Below the pieces are notes generated by a model. It saw nothing but the letters and a program-made list of their open reading frames with translations. It ran no database searches and was not told the DNA's origin. 64,000 nucleotides of DNA from Dipteris shenzhenensis (lineage: Eukaryota; Polypodiophyta; Polypodiopsida; Gleicheniales): assembly GCA_047967505.1 (NCBI GenBank), contig CM106538.1; one strand, written 5' to 3'. Each line of letters opens with the position of its first letter. Position 1 is the stretch's first letter. Made by a program: the position numbers and the translations under genes. Shown here in pieces: positions 22,070 through 32,537 of this stretch.

Positions 22070-23965
22070 CTAAAAGCCATGGGGTAATGCAGCATAAGAC
22101 AACATACATCGAACCTTCTCCTGAATAGTTCGATTCATCCGCTCACTTGCACCATTTTGAGATGCATTATGAGGGGCTGTGAGTTCCTGTTTGATGCCCT
22201 TAGCTTGGCAAAACTGCACAAAAGCATGTGACACATACTCACCCCCATTATCGGATCTGAGGCATTTCAGCCTACGACCTGTCCGATTTTCAACCTGAGC
22301 GACAAACCTCTTGAAAGCATCTAGGGCATCTCCCTTATGCTTCAAGAAATAGACCCACACCTTACGTGTGGCATCATCAATGAAAGTAATAAAATATTTG
22401 GCACCCCCTAGTGATAACTGTGGCATCTCACACAAATCAGTGTGCACTAGATCAAGTGGTGCTCTATTCTGGGGAGATCTCCTCTTATGAGGAGTCACAG
22501 AATGCTTGCCAAAAATAGAATGATCACAAGTAGGCAAATCTGAAAAAGAGAGAGGCGGCAGATAACCCAAACGTGACAGTTCTTGCAATCCTTTAACAGA
22601 CATGTGTCCCAACCGGCTATGCCACAATGAAACCTTTGGCAGCTCGGTTATGGCAACAACATGATTACCCACACTGGAAACATAAAGAGGGTACAAGGTA
22701 TCACTCTTAAAACCCTCAGCCACTACAGTCTGGCCATCAGTAATCACCCATTTGGAATCCCCAAATGTGGTGTGGTAACCACTGTCATCTAATAAGCCAG
22801 TGCTAATCAGATTTTTCTTGATTTGCGGCACATGGCGAACACCATCAAGCATAAATGACTGTCCATCAGGAAATACTATCTGTATACTGCCAATCCCTGC
22901 AACCTGACATGCATAGTTGTTCCCAAGATGAACAACTCCATGAGTACCTGTGTAGGAAGTAAACCACTCCCTATGAGGTGTAACATGAAAAGAAGCACCT
23001 GAATCCAAGAGCCAGGTGTGCATGTCATGGCCATCAATAACCAAAGCATGTGCTATTACAGCAGAAGAGCATAAAACATCATGTATGTCACTGTCACTGT
23101 CCTTTGCTGCAACATTCACTGCATCCAAGTCATCTGCCTTGGCCTTGCCTTTGCCTTTGCTTGCATTTCCTGCATCCTTTGTTTCAGCCTTCTTGGCTTT
23201 CTGATCCCGTATGAACTTGAAGCACTTAGACTTCACATGTCCCTTCTTGCCACAATAAAAGCATTCAATGTCCTTTTTGCCACGGGACTGACTACGGGAT
23301 TTGGACTTACTAGCAGATCTCCCCTTCTGCTGAGTCCTGCCTCTGTCCTGTACCTGCAAAGCACTTGAAGACTTGCTGCCCGCATTATTCTTCCTGCTCA
23401 TCTCCTCCATAAGAAGAGAGCTCTCTATATCAGCATAAATAAGAGTGGCATTTGAGTTTGACAGGGTGGTCTTGAAAGTGTCCCAACTCTCAGGAAGAGT
23501 ACACAACAAGAAAGTAGCCTTGAACTCCTCATCAAGGTTCAACCCCTGTGCAATCAGCTGTGTAAAGATAGCATTGAACTCACTCAAGTGTGAGGTCATA
23601 GCTGTACCTTCCTTCATGCGAAGATCAACCAGCTTCTTCAACCAATAGACCTTACTGGCTGAACTCTTTTGGGCATATAATTCCTCTAGTCTTTGCCATA
23701 GACCATAAGAGGTCTTTTCAGCCTGTACATTGAACACAAGAGTGTCTGAAATAGTAAGCATGATAGCTGCCCTCGCGGACAAATCAAGCTCTTCCCAGTC
23801 ATCAGCTGCCATATCAGATGGCTTGACACCCTTTACCCTTATGGGCTTAGCAATCTTCTTTAACAGAAGAACATTCAAGCACTGTTCTGCCCATAATGCA
23901 TAGTTATGTGCTCCTTCCAGTTTCTTTATGTTCAGAATTGAAGAATCACCTCCTCCTGATGCCAT
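22070..23965 (-). CDS. copia-2 gag, protease and integrase N-terminal part
   Basis: Starts at ATG 23963-23965 (MASGGGDSS). Gag opens with NYALWAEQCLNVLL, followed by a CCHC knuckle CFYCGKKGHVKSKC (about residue 240), protease WLLDSGASFHVT (about residue 320), the pre-integrase HHCC region and the integrase core with FITFIDDATRKVWVYF, LRSDNGGEYVS and SQNGASERMNRT. In the HHCC region the CDHSIFGK motif has Ser where the second Cys should be, a likely damaging change. The frame ends at TAG, where related proteins have Trp (LPHGFW), so a single TGG-to-TAG change broke it. Confidence 0.93.
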   Translation of the reverse strand: MASGGGDSSILNIKKLEGAHNYALWAEQCLNVLLLKKIAKPIRVKGVKPSDMAADDWEELDLSARAAIMLTISDTLVFNVQAEKTSYGLWQRLEELYAQKSSASKVYWLKKLVDLRMKEGTAMTSHLSEFNAIFTQLIAQGLNLDEEFKATFLLCTLPESWDTFKTTLSNSNATLIYADIESSLLMEEMSRKNNAGSKSSSALQVQDRGRTQQKGRSASKSKSRSQSRGKKDIECFYCGKKGHVKSKCFKFIRDQKAKKAETKDAGNASKGKGKAKADDLDAVNVAAKDSDSDIHDVLCSSAVIAHALVIDGHDMHTWLLDSGASFHVTPHREWFTSYTGTHGVVHLGNNYACQVAGIGSIQIVFPDGQSFMLDGVRHVPQIKKNLISTGLLDDSGYHTTFGDSKWVITDGQTVVAEGFKSDTLYPLYVSSVGNHVVAITELPKVSLWHSRLGHMSVKGLQELSRLGYLPPLSFSDLPTCDHSIFGKHSVTPHKRRSPQNRAPLDLVHTDLCEMPQLSLGGAKYFITFIDDATRKVWVYFLKHKGDALDAFKRFVAQVENRTGRRLKCLRSDNGGEYVSHAFVQFCQAKGIKQELTAPHNASQNGASERMNRTIQEKVRCMLSYAALPHGF

Positions 23966-25554
23966 ATCAGATGAGGAAAGTACCTGACTCCCTGGAAGTA
24001 AAAAAAAGACTGAATAAAAAGTTCTGATTTCTCAGAAAAGCCTGCTCTATTCAAGAGCCAGAAGCACTCTCAAAGGTGCTGTTTTTACTGTCAGTAAAAT
24101 CTGCAGCAAAACAGTAAATGTCCCTGCAAATACTGTACCTTCTGACAAACTGTTCTGAGCTCAAGGAGGCATAAAAAAAACAGTAATTTCAGACTGCTGC
24201 TGATGCTCAACAAGAGCTTAACAGTGCATAATTATCTGACAAAACCACCAACACTGCTGTAAACACTGCTGTACTGATCACTTCTCCCACCTCAGATGAG
24301 GTATGTCACTGACTCAAATTGCAGAAACCACTTGACAAACACCCCAAAAACAGGAAATGACCCTTCAGCCTGTCACAAAACCTGCAACAGTAAATGGGAT
24401 AAATCCCAAGCAATCACCCTTATACCAAGGGGAGAAAATGCATCTGAAGATCTCTGTTGGTAACCCAAATGCTATCAAACAAAGTCTGGGCAAAAGCCCC
24501 TTGATCTGACACCTGAATCAAGTGGAGAACACCTCAACACTGAGGTAGCATGCAAAATGAAATCTCTCTGATACTTGTACCTGACAATGTGTAATGCATA
24601 GACTGCCCCTGTGTACTCGGTAACAACACAACTCACAACGTACAGACACCAAGAAGAAAATCTTTTGAGCACTGTCAACGATGGGCAGTTAGGGACCGAG
24701 TAAACTCGATGCGCCCTGACCAAGCGTGGCTCAACTGAGATTTTCAAAGTGCGTACAAAGAATGTGACCTGCAACAAATGTCACCAAATGCACTGCGGAA
24801 ATAAAGCAAATGTATGCTCCCTGGCTACACACTGCCTCAAGGCATATACTGCATACACATCCAGGCAAAAGCCCTTTGATAAGATCACCCAAAACTGAGA
24901 ATTTCACTCAGTAAATGCATAGAAACTCCTACTGTACTGCTGTCCTTCTTGCAGCACGCGCTTCCCCCCAAAAAAAAAATGAGACTTTGCAGCAAAAAAC
25001 AACCAAGTCCTGCTGTTTCTGTACCCTGCTGGTTCGACGCCAACCCCTGTGTATCTGCAGACGGACTGTCGTCCGTACCTGGGACAGTCTGTCGTCCGTA
25101 CCTGTGTACGGCTGTCCGTACGACTGTACGGACAGTCCGTACAGCTGATGTAAGAGCTACTGTACTGCAGCAGGCTGGCGACGCCCACGCTCTCCTCAAA
25201 GACCTAGCAGCTAGTAGCAGCTGCTATGAAGCAGCTGGCTGCCTGCTGGATGCGGTGCCTCGAGCTGCAGCTAGCAGCTCTTGTGCACGAATATCTTCGA
25301 TCAGCGACCAGCTCCGCCCGTGACAAAAATCTGCAGATCTGCCGTACGAATGCGATACACCTAGAGGTGACACCGCGAAAATGCACCGCGTAGAAGACCT
25401 GCAGCCCGCGACCGCCGTATCCACGTGAAAACGCGCCGCCGTACGAAATCGCCCTGGTCCGTACAGTCGTACGGACGGCGTACGGCAGTACGGAACTGTC
25501 CGTACGTCCGTACGGTATGGGTGAGGTTGAGGGAGAGTGAGAGACAGCTCGATG
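23966..25554 (-). other. copia-2 5' leader, GTAC-rich near the PBS
   Basis: 1.6 kb untranslated leader. The 25020-25515 part contains 16 GTAC tetramers, many as CCGTAC or GTACGG, echoing the leader of copia-1, although the LTRs and proteins of the two elements differ. No gene is seen. Confidence 0.8.
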
Positions 25555-25566
25555 GCTCTGATACCA
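25555..25566 (-). other. copia-2 primer binding site (tRNA-iMet)
   Basis: The minus strand reads TGGTATCAGAGC, two bases inside the 5' LTR. Confidence 0.92.
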
Positions 25567-25568
25567 GT

Positions 25569-25779
25569 TGAGAGGGGGAAGAGAGGAGGAAGGAAGCAAG
25601 AGAGTGAGAGTCAGAGAGAGACACACTAGTGTGGGTGTGAAGTGAAGAGTGAGCCACACCACAAACTCACTTATGTTTTATTAGGATTAGGTTTACCCTA
25701 TGACTGTCTTAAGATAGTCATAGGTGTCCTATCTTTAATTCTTTTAATTAAGGGTAGGCAATGTGCCTTTACCCCAACA
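25569..25779 (-). repeat. copia-2 5' LTR
   Basis: 211 bp counterpart of 19552-19762. Confidence 0.95.
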
Positions 25780-25784
25780 TTCCC
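25780..25784. repeat. copia-2 target site duplication (right)
   Basis: TTCCC directly after the right LTR, identical to 19547-19551. Confidence 0.9.
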
Positions 25785-26130
25785 CTCAGTCTGAAGTTAC
25801 CATGCAATGGTTGGATCTCCCCCTGGAAAAGAGTGAACTACCTCAGCCATTCTATGTGAAAGGAATCTTACGTCGTGTCAGATGCCTTGAGATCTGTTGT
25901 GCCTCCGATCTCGTCATGTGGCCCAAAGCCTAGTCCTGCATGAGGTGGGATGTCAGCTCTCTGCACTCATGATCAAACCATGGGTTTTGTGGCATCTTCT
26001 CGGTGGGGGGGTGTGCTGTAGAGTGGGTCGTGGGAAAGGATCTAATGGCTACATCCTGAACCAGTGAAACAAGTGTGTCGGAAGAGTGAGTGAGGTCTGC
26101 ATCATCTCTGAAGTGAGTCGCTAGCTCGTG

Positions 26131-26641
26131 TTACAGGTGGCTCATGTATACTGCATCAAGAGCATGGTCAAAGTGTACTCGGATCTGGGGGGGTGCCAAG
26201 GGATCATGCCCTATGTTTGGTAGTGCGGTCATGATACTGAAGGACAAGTATGAGTGGTCTGCACTGAGTGGGAGGGGGTGAACTGTGAGGTCATGTACCC
26301 TCTTCACAAAAGCTGTAGAGCCCAACAATTTGTCCACTGTGCTACTGCCACCTCCATATGGGGAGCAGGTAAGTCCCCTGGATAACGGCCATCTGTGGAA
26401 GCCATTATATATAATCAGGTCGTGGATGGTTCCCATCTCAAGTAAGTGTCTCCCATACCCTGTCACATGTGGTGCATCATCTGAGAGCCTCGTTATTCTG
26501 AAATCTGGTGGGTCCATCTCTCGGACTTTGAGAGAATCCATCTCAAATTCTAGCAAGCCCACCTGCCTATCAACTATATATGCATTGAATTCGCCTAAGA
26601 GTAGGACACCCCGTCTAGAGAACTCCATGATGTCATCATAA
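26131..26641 (-). pseudogene. LINE-B endonuclease domain, C-terminal part
   Basis: Reads VLLLGEFNAYIVDRQVG (the usual GDFNA with Asp changed to Glu), HDLIIYNGFHRWP, SSTVDKLLG and LSADHSYLSFSI, the S-x-x-D and D-H blocks of LINE endonucleases. Upstream of KHIYDDIMEF the similarity ends, so the catalytic N-terminal half is absent. Confidence 0.8.
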
Positions 26642-26644
26642 ATG

Positions 26645-26900
26645 TGTTTCCATCAATATCTACCTTTGCTGCCCCCAAGCATCTTCTGTAAGTTTTCAAT
26701 ATCACCGTCATGCATTTTGGAGATGTCCCTCATGGGATCAATGCATGTTTTGACATGCTCCCCACTTATTTTCTGTGCGCTTGCCCAAATGGTACTTTTC
26801 TCCCTTTGTTTTTCTGTCAGGTGAACGATCCATACTGGACATTTAGCCCTGCGTTTCCCCCTCTTGAATATTGTGCTAGAATAGACTCTGTGATAGTAGT
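26645..26900 (-). other. Unassigned coding-like stretch in the NPG intron
   Basis: On the minus strand an uninterrupted frame reads LTEKQREKSTIWASAQKI, HVKTCIDPMRDISKMHDG and IENLQKMLGG. It looks more protein-like than its surroundings and joins the LINE-B endonuclease frame. I do not recognise it. It may be a foreign piece carried at the 5' end of LINE-B. Confidence 0.3.
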
Positions 26901-27354
26901 ATAGTCTGAATTTTCAAACTTCTGAAGATCTGAAAATCTGAATACTCACCTCAGGTTCTTTCGCCGCTCTTTCAGGATTCAAAATTTGAAATTTCAAATT
27001 TGAATATGCTGAGCTTGTGTGAAGTCTGCATACCCATGTCACTTCTCCTGTTGTTCCTTCAGATTTGGCTAGTCTTTCACAGCTCCAATGATGATATTGC
27101 AGGTCTTTCTTGATTCAGGAGGCTGGGTGTCTTGTGGGCTTGCTGCGCAGCCCAAGTTGGAGGGAAGCTCCAATGTGTGTTGGAGGCCCGTTGCGCAATA
27201 GCATCAGCCCCTAAAGGGGGGCCTGGGCAGTCGACAGCAGCAGCCCTTATGGGGGCCTGGTACAGCAGGCAGTCAGAGCAGCAGCAGCCCTTAGGGGGGG
27301 CTTGGTACAGGCCTGGCCATATGGCAGCCTGTCGGAAGCAGCAATAGCCCTTAT

Positions 27355-27385
<31 letters not shown>

Positions 27386-27588
27386 TGTATGCATGTGTGT
27401 TTAACCGTGAAAGGGTGCCTCGTCTCCCATCTGAAAGCATCATTTTTACTGGGCAATAGAGTGCTCATTTAAACTTGAGATTACTATTTTGAGGCTGGTC
27501 TTCACTCATGAATCAGAGTTTAATTCCTTTCTGTAGTAAACTCGAGCATAATACCTTTTTGTGATACTGTTATTTTCTTTCCCACCAG

Positions 27589-27908
27589 GTGCTCTCCATG
27601 AAGCTCGTGGCCAGGTAAAGGAAGCTGCTGTTGCTTATAACAATGCAATTGCAGTTGACCCAGACCATGTTCCAAGCAAGGTTTCAATAGGAGCATTACA
27701 TCGACGAAGTGGTGGAAATTTCTTACCTGTTGCTAGAAGTTTCTTGACTGATGCGCTTCATCTGGAGCCAACAAATCATACTGCTTGGTACAACCTAGGG
27801 ATGGTACACAAGATTGGAGGGAAGGCTTCTGATGCTGCAGATTGTTTTCAAGCGGCTTTCATGCTGGAACAGTCAACTCCTGTGGAAAGCTTTAGCTCAC
27901 TTTCATAG
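27589..27908 (+). CDS. NPG-like TPR protein, last exon
   Basis: Follows a CCCACCAG acceptor and completes the Gly codon split by the 14.9 kb intron. It encodes the last TPR repeats: EARGQVKEAAVAYNNAIAVDPDHVPS, then ALHLEPTNHTAWYNLGMVHK, then SDAADCFQAAFMLEQSTPVESF and a TAG stop at 27906-27908. The H-AWYNLG, A-(D/E)CFQAA and PVE-F ending are hallmarks of plant NPG/NPG-related C-termini. With the exon at 12496 this gives about 155 C-terminal residues. The protein is expected in the cytosol and at the plasma membrane as TTC7-like scaffold of a PI4-kinase complex (family knowledge). It appears intact and is probably the only functional host gene in the window. Confidence 0.9.
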
Positions 27909-28985
27909 TGTACCTGCACTTGCCCATGTTAAGAAATGGTGCAGTAGGCCTTTGTTAGAACAACATAGGCTTCCCTGTGCCTCATTATTTTTTGCATCAA
28001 TGTAATTACTTGAGTTGACGCACATTGGAATTTTTTAGGATGGTTGGCTATATATCATCCCCTTTTCAAATATGCTATGACAAGATGTTTGGTTCTTGTC
28101 CAAAATATTGAGTTTATGGCACTGTCATTTTTCTTTTGTAACTCCTGATCTATGGGCGTGGGATAGAAGCGAGTCCAGTATCTGAACCACATATTGGGTG
28201 AGAAATAAAATTCTAGTCCTTTTGTTGTGGGTAAGGTGAACATGTTAATGCTTATTCAAAAGTCCGGTCCTTTTGTTGTTGATTTATTGTTCACTGTAGA
28301 ACATAATAGCAGACTGTGTTCCAGCACGTTGTCACATGCATTGTAGTCGTCGGTATATGGGCCCTTTGGAGGCATGAGTGTCCATTATGTGATCTCCAGC
28401 TGCCACATAGGACATATACAAATGTGGGTTGTATTTCTCCGAAATTGACTACCAAGAGATACCCTTGTTCAAGTTCCAGGGAACCAGGATAGAGCTGTAA
28501 ACTAAATTATGTGAAGTAATGTCGGTTGATGAGGCCAACCAGCTTGTTTGGTCTGCCAATTTGTTGTTCAACAAGCCCAGATGGCTTAGATGCTAAAAAC
28601 AAACTCCAAACACTTCAAAACCAACCCTGGTATAAAATTTCAGCAACTAGAAGACCTGGTAGGGTGATTGTAATTTTTTTTAGGAACCCCTGGGTCAAAT
28701 CACAGCAGATTCTGGACCTCTTGATGAATTCGCAGCAGGGTCTTGGCCTCCGGGAACATTGGGGGATGCTGGAAACCCTTATCGCAGCAGCTTGACAACC
28801 TTCTGGGGCTGGAATGCAAATCCCAACAGGTTCTCTCTGTGGACAGCTCACACATACAAATTGGAGAGGAATCTCATGCTGAAATCAATCGCACCACAGA
28901 GGGAGGGCGTGGAGGAACAGAAAGAATGATTTATATCAAGAGAAGGCGACTAGGAGAGAGAGATCAAGACAATACACAACACTAG
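27909..28985 (+). other. 3' UTR and downstream spacer of the NPG-like gene
   Basis: AATAAA at 28204-28209 is a candidate polyadenylation signal about 300 bp after the stop. Beyond it I see no gene. Short frames of 60-90 residues are not protein-like. Confidence 0.5.
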
Positions 28986-29439
28986 GGCCTAGAAGTAAGG
29001 GATGGACTGCCCCAAAGGTCTTTATTGCAATAGAAATAAACTTTGTACAAGTGGCTTTGTGAAGAGCGTGAAGTTGAGTATAACTCTTGAATGAATCTAG
29101 GAGCTTTGAGGCCCTTCTTTTATAGACTTGGCCTAGCTGTAGGCTAGACTCGCTTTTCTAAAGATAAAACCCGCTTTTCGCCACTTGTTCCATCATGTTT
29201 GAGCCTTTTAGTACCCTTCCAAGTCCTACACACATTAAAGGTTAGCAAAATGCATGCATTAGTAATTCTTGGACAAATCCTAGTCGCTTGTGAGTGTCCC
29301 CACAGTTCTCTTTTACCAATGCAAAGCAAAAGTAAAACAATAAAACTTATTCTTAGCTAACCAAAGTTAACATTCTTTGATCGAAGTCAATTTGAATAAA
29401 AAGTGCAAAACTTGAGGATATTTTGTAAACAAGTCCTCA

Positions 29440-29824
29440 TCTACCCACTCGCCATCAAGTGTCGAATAGTTCTTAAACTTGACAAATGGGTGACCTTGCC
29501 TTTGGGTCCTTTCTTTTCTGCGTGATAGACAATTTGTTGTTGTTGGAGGATCTCCTTTATCTCTTCCACCTCTAGTGTCTCTTCTTAAATTGGATTTGTG
29601 GGCTTTGGTCCTTGGTAGTTCTTGAGAAGGCTCACATGAAAAGCATTGTGAATCTTCTAGGTCTCGGGTAACTCAAGGCGTTTTGCGACTTCATTTTTAG
29701 GCTCAATGACTCGGAAGGGCCCATAATATCTAGGAGAGAACTTAGGGTATACTTTTCTTTTCCCTTCATCTTCCAAAGACGTGCTCTTCCAAACTTAAGT
29801 AATGCCCAGTCTCCTTGGTCATTC

Positions 29825-29856
<32 letters not shown>

Positions 29857-30111
29857 CTTATCTACAACCTTCTTTCGCTTTTGTTGAGATCTTTTAATTG
29901 TTGCCTGAACTTGAGAAAAAGCCTATGCCCAAGCCTCGAACACACCAATTAGTTGCAAATATTTGGTCTTTGTTAGGAGGATAGGTGGTAGAATCATCTT
30001 TTCATAAATAACTTCAAATGGGGATTTTCTTGTTGAGCTGTGAATAGTGTTATTGTACGCAAACCACAAGAGGAAGATACATTTTCCATTCAGCTTTTTG
30101 TTTGGACACAT
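29440..30111 (-). pseudogene. Ty3/gypsy-2 integrase C-terminus and tail
   Basis: Reads FAYNNTIHSSTRKSPFEVIY, the conserved end of the gypsy integrase core, then after a (CT)n run at 29826-29855 continues GDWALLKFGRARLWKMKGK, LSSPRYYGPFRVIE and WKIHNAFHVSLLKNYQG. That is the post-integrase GPF/Y module typical of Ty3 elements. Stops and a frameshift lie near 29920 and 29590. Confidence 0.8.
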
Positions 30112-30206
30112 AGCACTTTATAAGATCTAATACCGTAGAATTGGCATTTTCACTTTGTCCAAAAGTGGTTTGGAAAGCTGTCTTATGAACATCGTGGGAT
30201 GGATCC

Positions 30207-30416
30207 TTATTTCAAATCACTGCGGCTGAAGATCATGGCCCCTTTTAGTTTGTCCAATATATTGTCTATGCGAGGGATTGGAAACCTATTCTTGACTGTC
30301 ATTTTGTTGAGGGCGATAGGAGCCATCCTTCTTTTGAATGAGGAGCACAGGTGAGAAAAAAGTAGAGGAACTGGATCGGATGAGTCCCTTAGAAAGTAGA
30401 TTTTGTACTGTGCCAC
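30207..30416 (-). pseudogene. Ty3/gypsy-2 RT fragment
   Basis: Contains SDPVPLLF...SSFKRRM, then [26 protein letters not shown] and FSRSDLK, the DYRALNK-to-DL-SGYHQ region of gypsy RT, with the front part scrambled. Confidence 0.8.
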
Positions 30417-30618
30417 GATTTCTTCAATCTGTGTTGCCCTTGCTCGATAAGGTGACTGATTCGGAGGCTCACTTGTTGGAATGAGCTCTATGATATGATC
30501 TTACGGTCACTTAGGAGGAAGCTCTCCTGAAAGAGAATCTAAGAAACAATCCTAGAAAGAATCAAGAAACTAAATTTTTTATTTTTCAACAGGATTCACT
30601 TCCACTTGGAGGTTCACC

Positions 30619-30650
<32 letters not shown>

Positions 30651-30889
30651 GAAACAAAGTACACGGAAATAGCTGATTTTATTGATTTAGCAATAGAAAT
30701 ACTAGATATAATTGGGATTGTCATGCCTCTTCCTTTGGGCAAAAGCTTGTGCTCCTTGTTCCTGTGCATGAAATGTAAAGTTCTTGCCTTGATGTCAAGA
30801 TTTACTTCCTTTCTGTGGAACTACGGCATACTGAAAATGACATCATGTTGGGTGAAACATAGAACTCCTCGTGATCCACATAGTCCCGG

Positions 30890-31095
30890 ATATGAATTCT
30901 GAGCTTTCCAATCAATGGAGTTACTTTAAGTCGATTTCCTTCAAAAACACGTTTTGCATCTAGAGCTGGTCCCAACTCTTCAGTCTTGATTCCTAGCCTC
31001 AAAGCTAGGTCTTTTTATGCGAAATTGTATGTAGCTCCTGGATCAAATAAGATCACATAATTCTGGTTTCTTATTTAACCCCATGAGAGGAAAAG
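30890..31095 (-). pseudogene. Ty3/gypsy-2 retropepsin-like protease
   Basis: Reads YVILFDPGATYNF (retropepsin D-x-G-A motif, here Asp-Pro-Gly-Ala), LALRLGIKTEELGPA and IHIRDYVDHEEFYVSP. One stop lies at 31015. The spacing fits an aspartic protease of about 100 residues. Confidence 0.65.
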
Positions 31096-32079
31096 TTCTC
31101 GAGCTTCTAGATTAAAGCTCTTCCCAACATATCTGAGACTCCTCCATGGTGAAAACTTCAACTTTACTTTATGAGGCTTCAATGGACCCCTTGGCTTCTG
31201 AAACTAGAGCTGCCTTCATCATTGAACTGTCATGGTCATGTTTCTTTTGAAGGTGTCTCCATCTTTGTCTTTTGAGGCAGCCATTGTCTGTAGCAAATCT
31301 TTCTTCATTTCTTCAACCACTAGGGCTGAGTGCATCAGATCTCACAGCTTTGTCTTGCTTTCAATGCTCACATTGGAACAAATACTGGTACTTCTGCATC
31401 TTTGACTTTTTTGAAATTTCCTTGAAGGGAGTATGTTGGAGGTATGCTGAAAGGAACTTCTAATTGTAAATCTTGAACGTATTTGTGGTTGTCATGGATA
31501 CACTCTCCTAGGTTGTATGAACATCTTCATAAATTTTTTTTGGCAAGAATTGCTCGAAAAACCGCTTCTTAAAACTTTTCCACTTCTTGGTTGCTTCATC
31601 CACCACTAGAAGAGCTCCCCATCGTGATTTCTCATGATAGTGTCCTGTCCGGAAAGCAATTTCAAACTATCGGATGGAGTCCAAAGCTTTCTCACTTGCC
31701 CTATACTTTTCGTTAAAAGTAGCGAATTTGACGGACTTGCCTACTTTGAAGTCCTTTCGTCTTATTCTAGTCTTTCTACTTTTATGCCCATGAGAAGAAT
31801 GCTCTCAGGATGTAGAGGAGTAGGAAGAAGAAGAACAAGAAGAAGAAGAAGAAGAAGAAGGGTGGTTGGAGCTGGGAGATATCCGTCGGTGCTTTTTGCT
31901 TGGTCTTCCATGAGGCTTTGGAGTCCTTCCTCTTTTCTTTGAATTTGAATATCTTTGAGCTGAACAGGAACTTTGGAATGCGTTCTAGAGGCATGATGTT
32001 GCCTAGGAGATTCTTTAGAAACTGAGGGAGATTTATGACCAATTTTTTCTCTGTGGGAAGAAGGAACGTGCTAAGGCAT

Positions 32080-32455
32080 CATCTCCTTGAACAATTGCTC
32101 AAATCGAGGTATCTTTCTCAGAGACTAGAACTCTTGGATTAATTGTTCCAGGAGGCGAAGACCCCGCTGCTACGAATTAATCAAGAGGCTTAGAATCTGC
32201 AACGATTTGTCCAGTGGTTCCAGATTTGATTGGGATCAACCTACTAGGGCTTCTAGTTGTTGCTGTAATCTCACACCAAAGGTTGTCTTTGCAGTGCCTG
32301 GAGTTTTTTTTTAGTAGTATCAGAGCACGATCTTGCCACTTTACTTGGTTGCAACGATCCAAATAATTCTCTATTTGAACCAAGATAGTAGTGATTTCAA
32401 AGGATTCTCAAATGGATGCAATACAAAATTACAGTATATGGTAACTCGAGCTTAA
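32080..32455 (+). repeat. LTR/leader-like unit with PBS-like motif
   Basis: Plus-oriented sequence matching units of the 56.9-60.2 kb array: 'gaattaatcaagaggcttagaatctg' style phrases, 'gtatcagagcacgatcttgccac' at about 32320, then 'tttgaaccaagatagtagtgatttcaaagga'. The TATCAGAGC core resembles a tRNA-iMet PBS. It is opposite in orientation to gypsy-2. Confidence 0.55.
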
Positions 32456-32537
32456 TTGTGATGAGCTCAAGCTAGGCCAGGACCTTGCTTGCAAACTAAT
32501 CAAGTGGTTGAATCATACAATCAAAAGCCACTCACAC

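Larger units (their letters stand above)
19552..25779 (-). mobile_element. Ty1/copia-2, young near-intact element
   Basis: 6.2 kb minus-strand copia with two 211 bp LTRs that I could tell apart at only one position (C/T around 19700 versus 25713), a TTCCC target duplication, a PBS, a PPT and one gag-pol frame interrupted by a single stop. It inserted into LINE-B inside the NPG intron. The near-identical LTRs indicate recent insertion. Confidence 0.95.
17100..26641 (-). mobile_element. LINE-B, non-LTR retrotransposon split by copia-2
   Basis: Minus-strand LINE. The endonuclease part lies at 26641-26131, followed by copia-2 at 19552-25779, then linker/RT at 19545-18558 and thumb plus C-terminal part to 17599. 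The 3' boundary is approximate. Upstream of 26641 the expected endonuclease N-terminus is replaced by unrelated sequence, so it is 5' truncated or rearranged. Confidence 0.8.
12644..27588 (+). other. 14.9 kb intron of the NPG-like gene
   Basis: Phase-1 intron with GT donor and a pyrimidine-rich CCCACCAG acceptor. It contains LINE-C, a copia LTR piece, LINE-B and nested copia-2, all antisense to the gene. Between 12,650 and 14,150 I see no gene. Between 26,645 and 27,588 there is one unassigned minus-strand stretch, an imperfect repeat of ~75 bp at 27,180-27,330, and a (GA)n run at 27,356-27,380. Confidence 0.8.
28986..32060 (-). mobile_element. Ty3/gypsy-2 remnant, heavily rearranged
   Basis: Minus-strand order from right to left is a gag-like stretch (about 32042-31160), retropepsin (about 31090-30890), an RT fragment (30416-30207), an integrase C-terminal part (30111-29923) and the downstream tail (29870-29440). 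Most of RT, RNase H and integrase is deleted. The 28986-29440 sequence is probably its 3' UTR/LTR, but the ends could not be defined. Confidence 0.7.
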
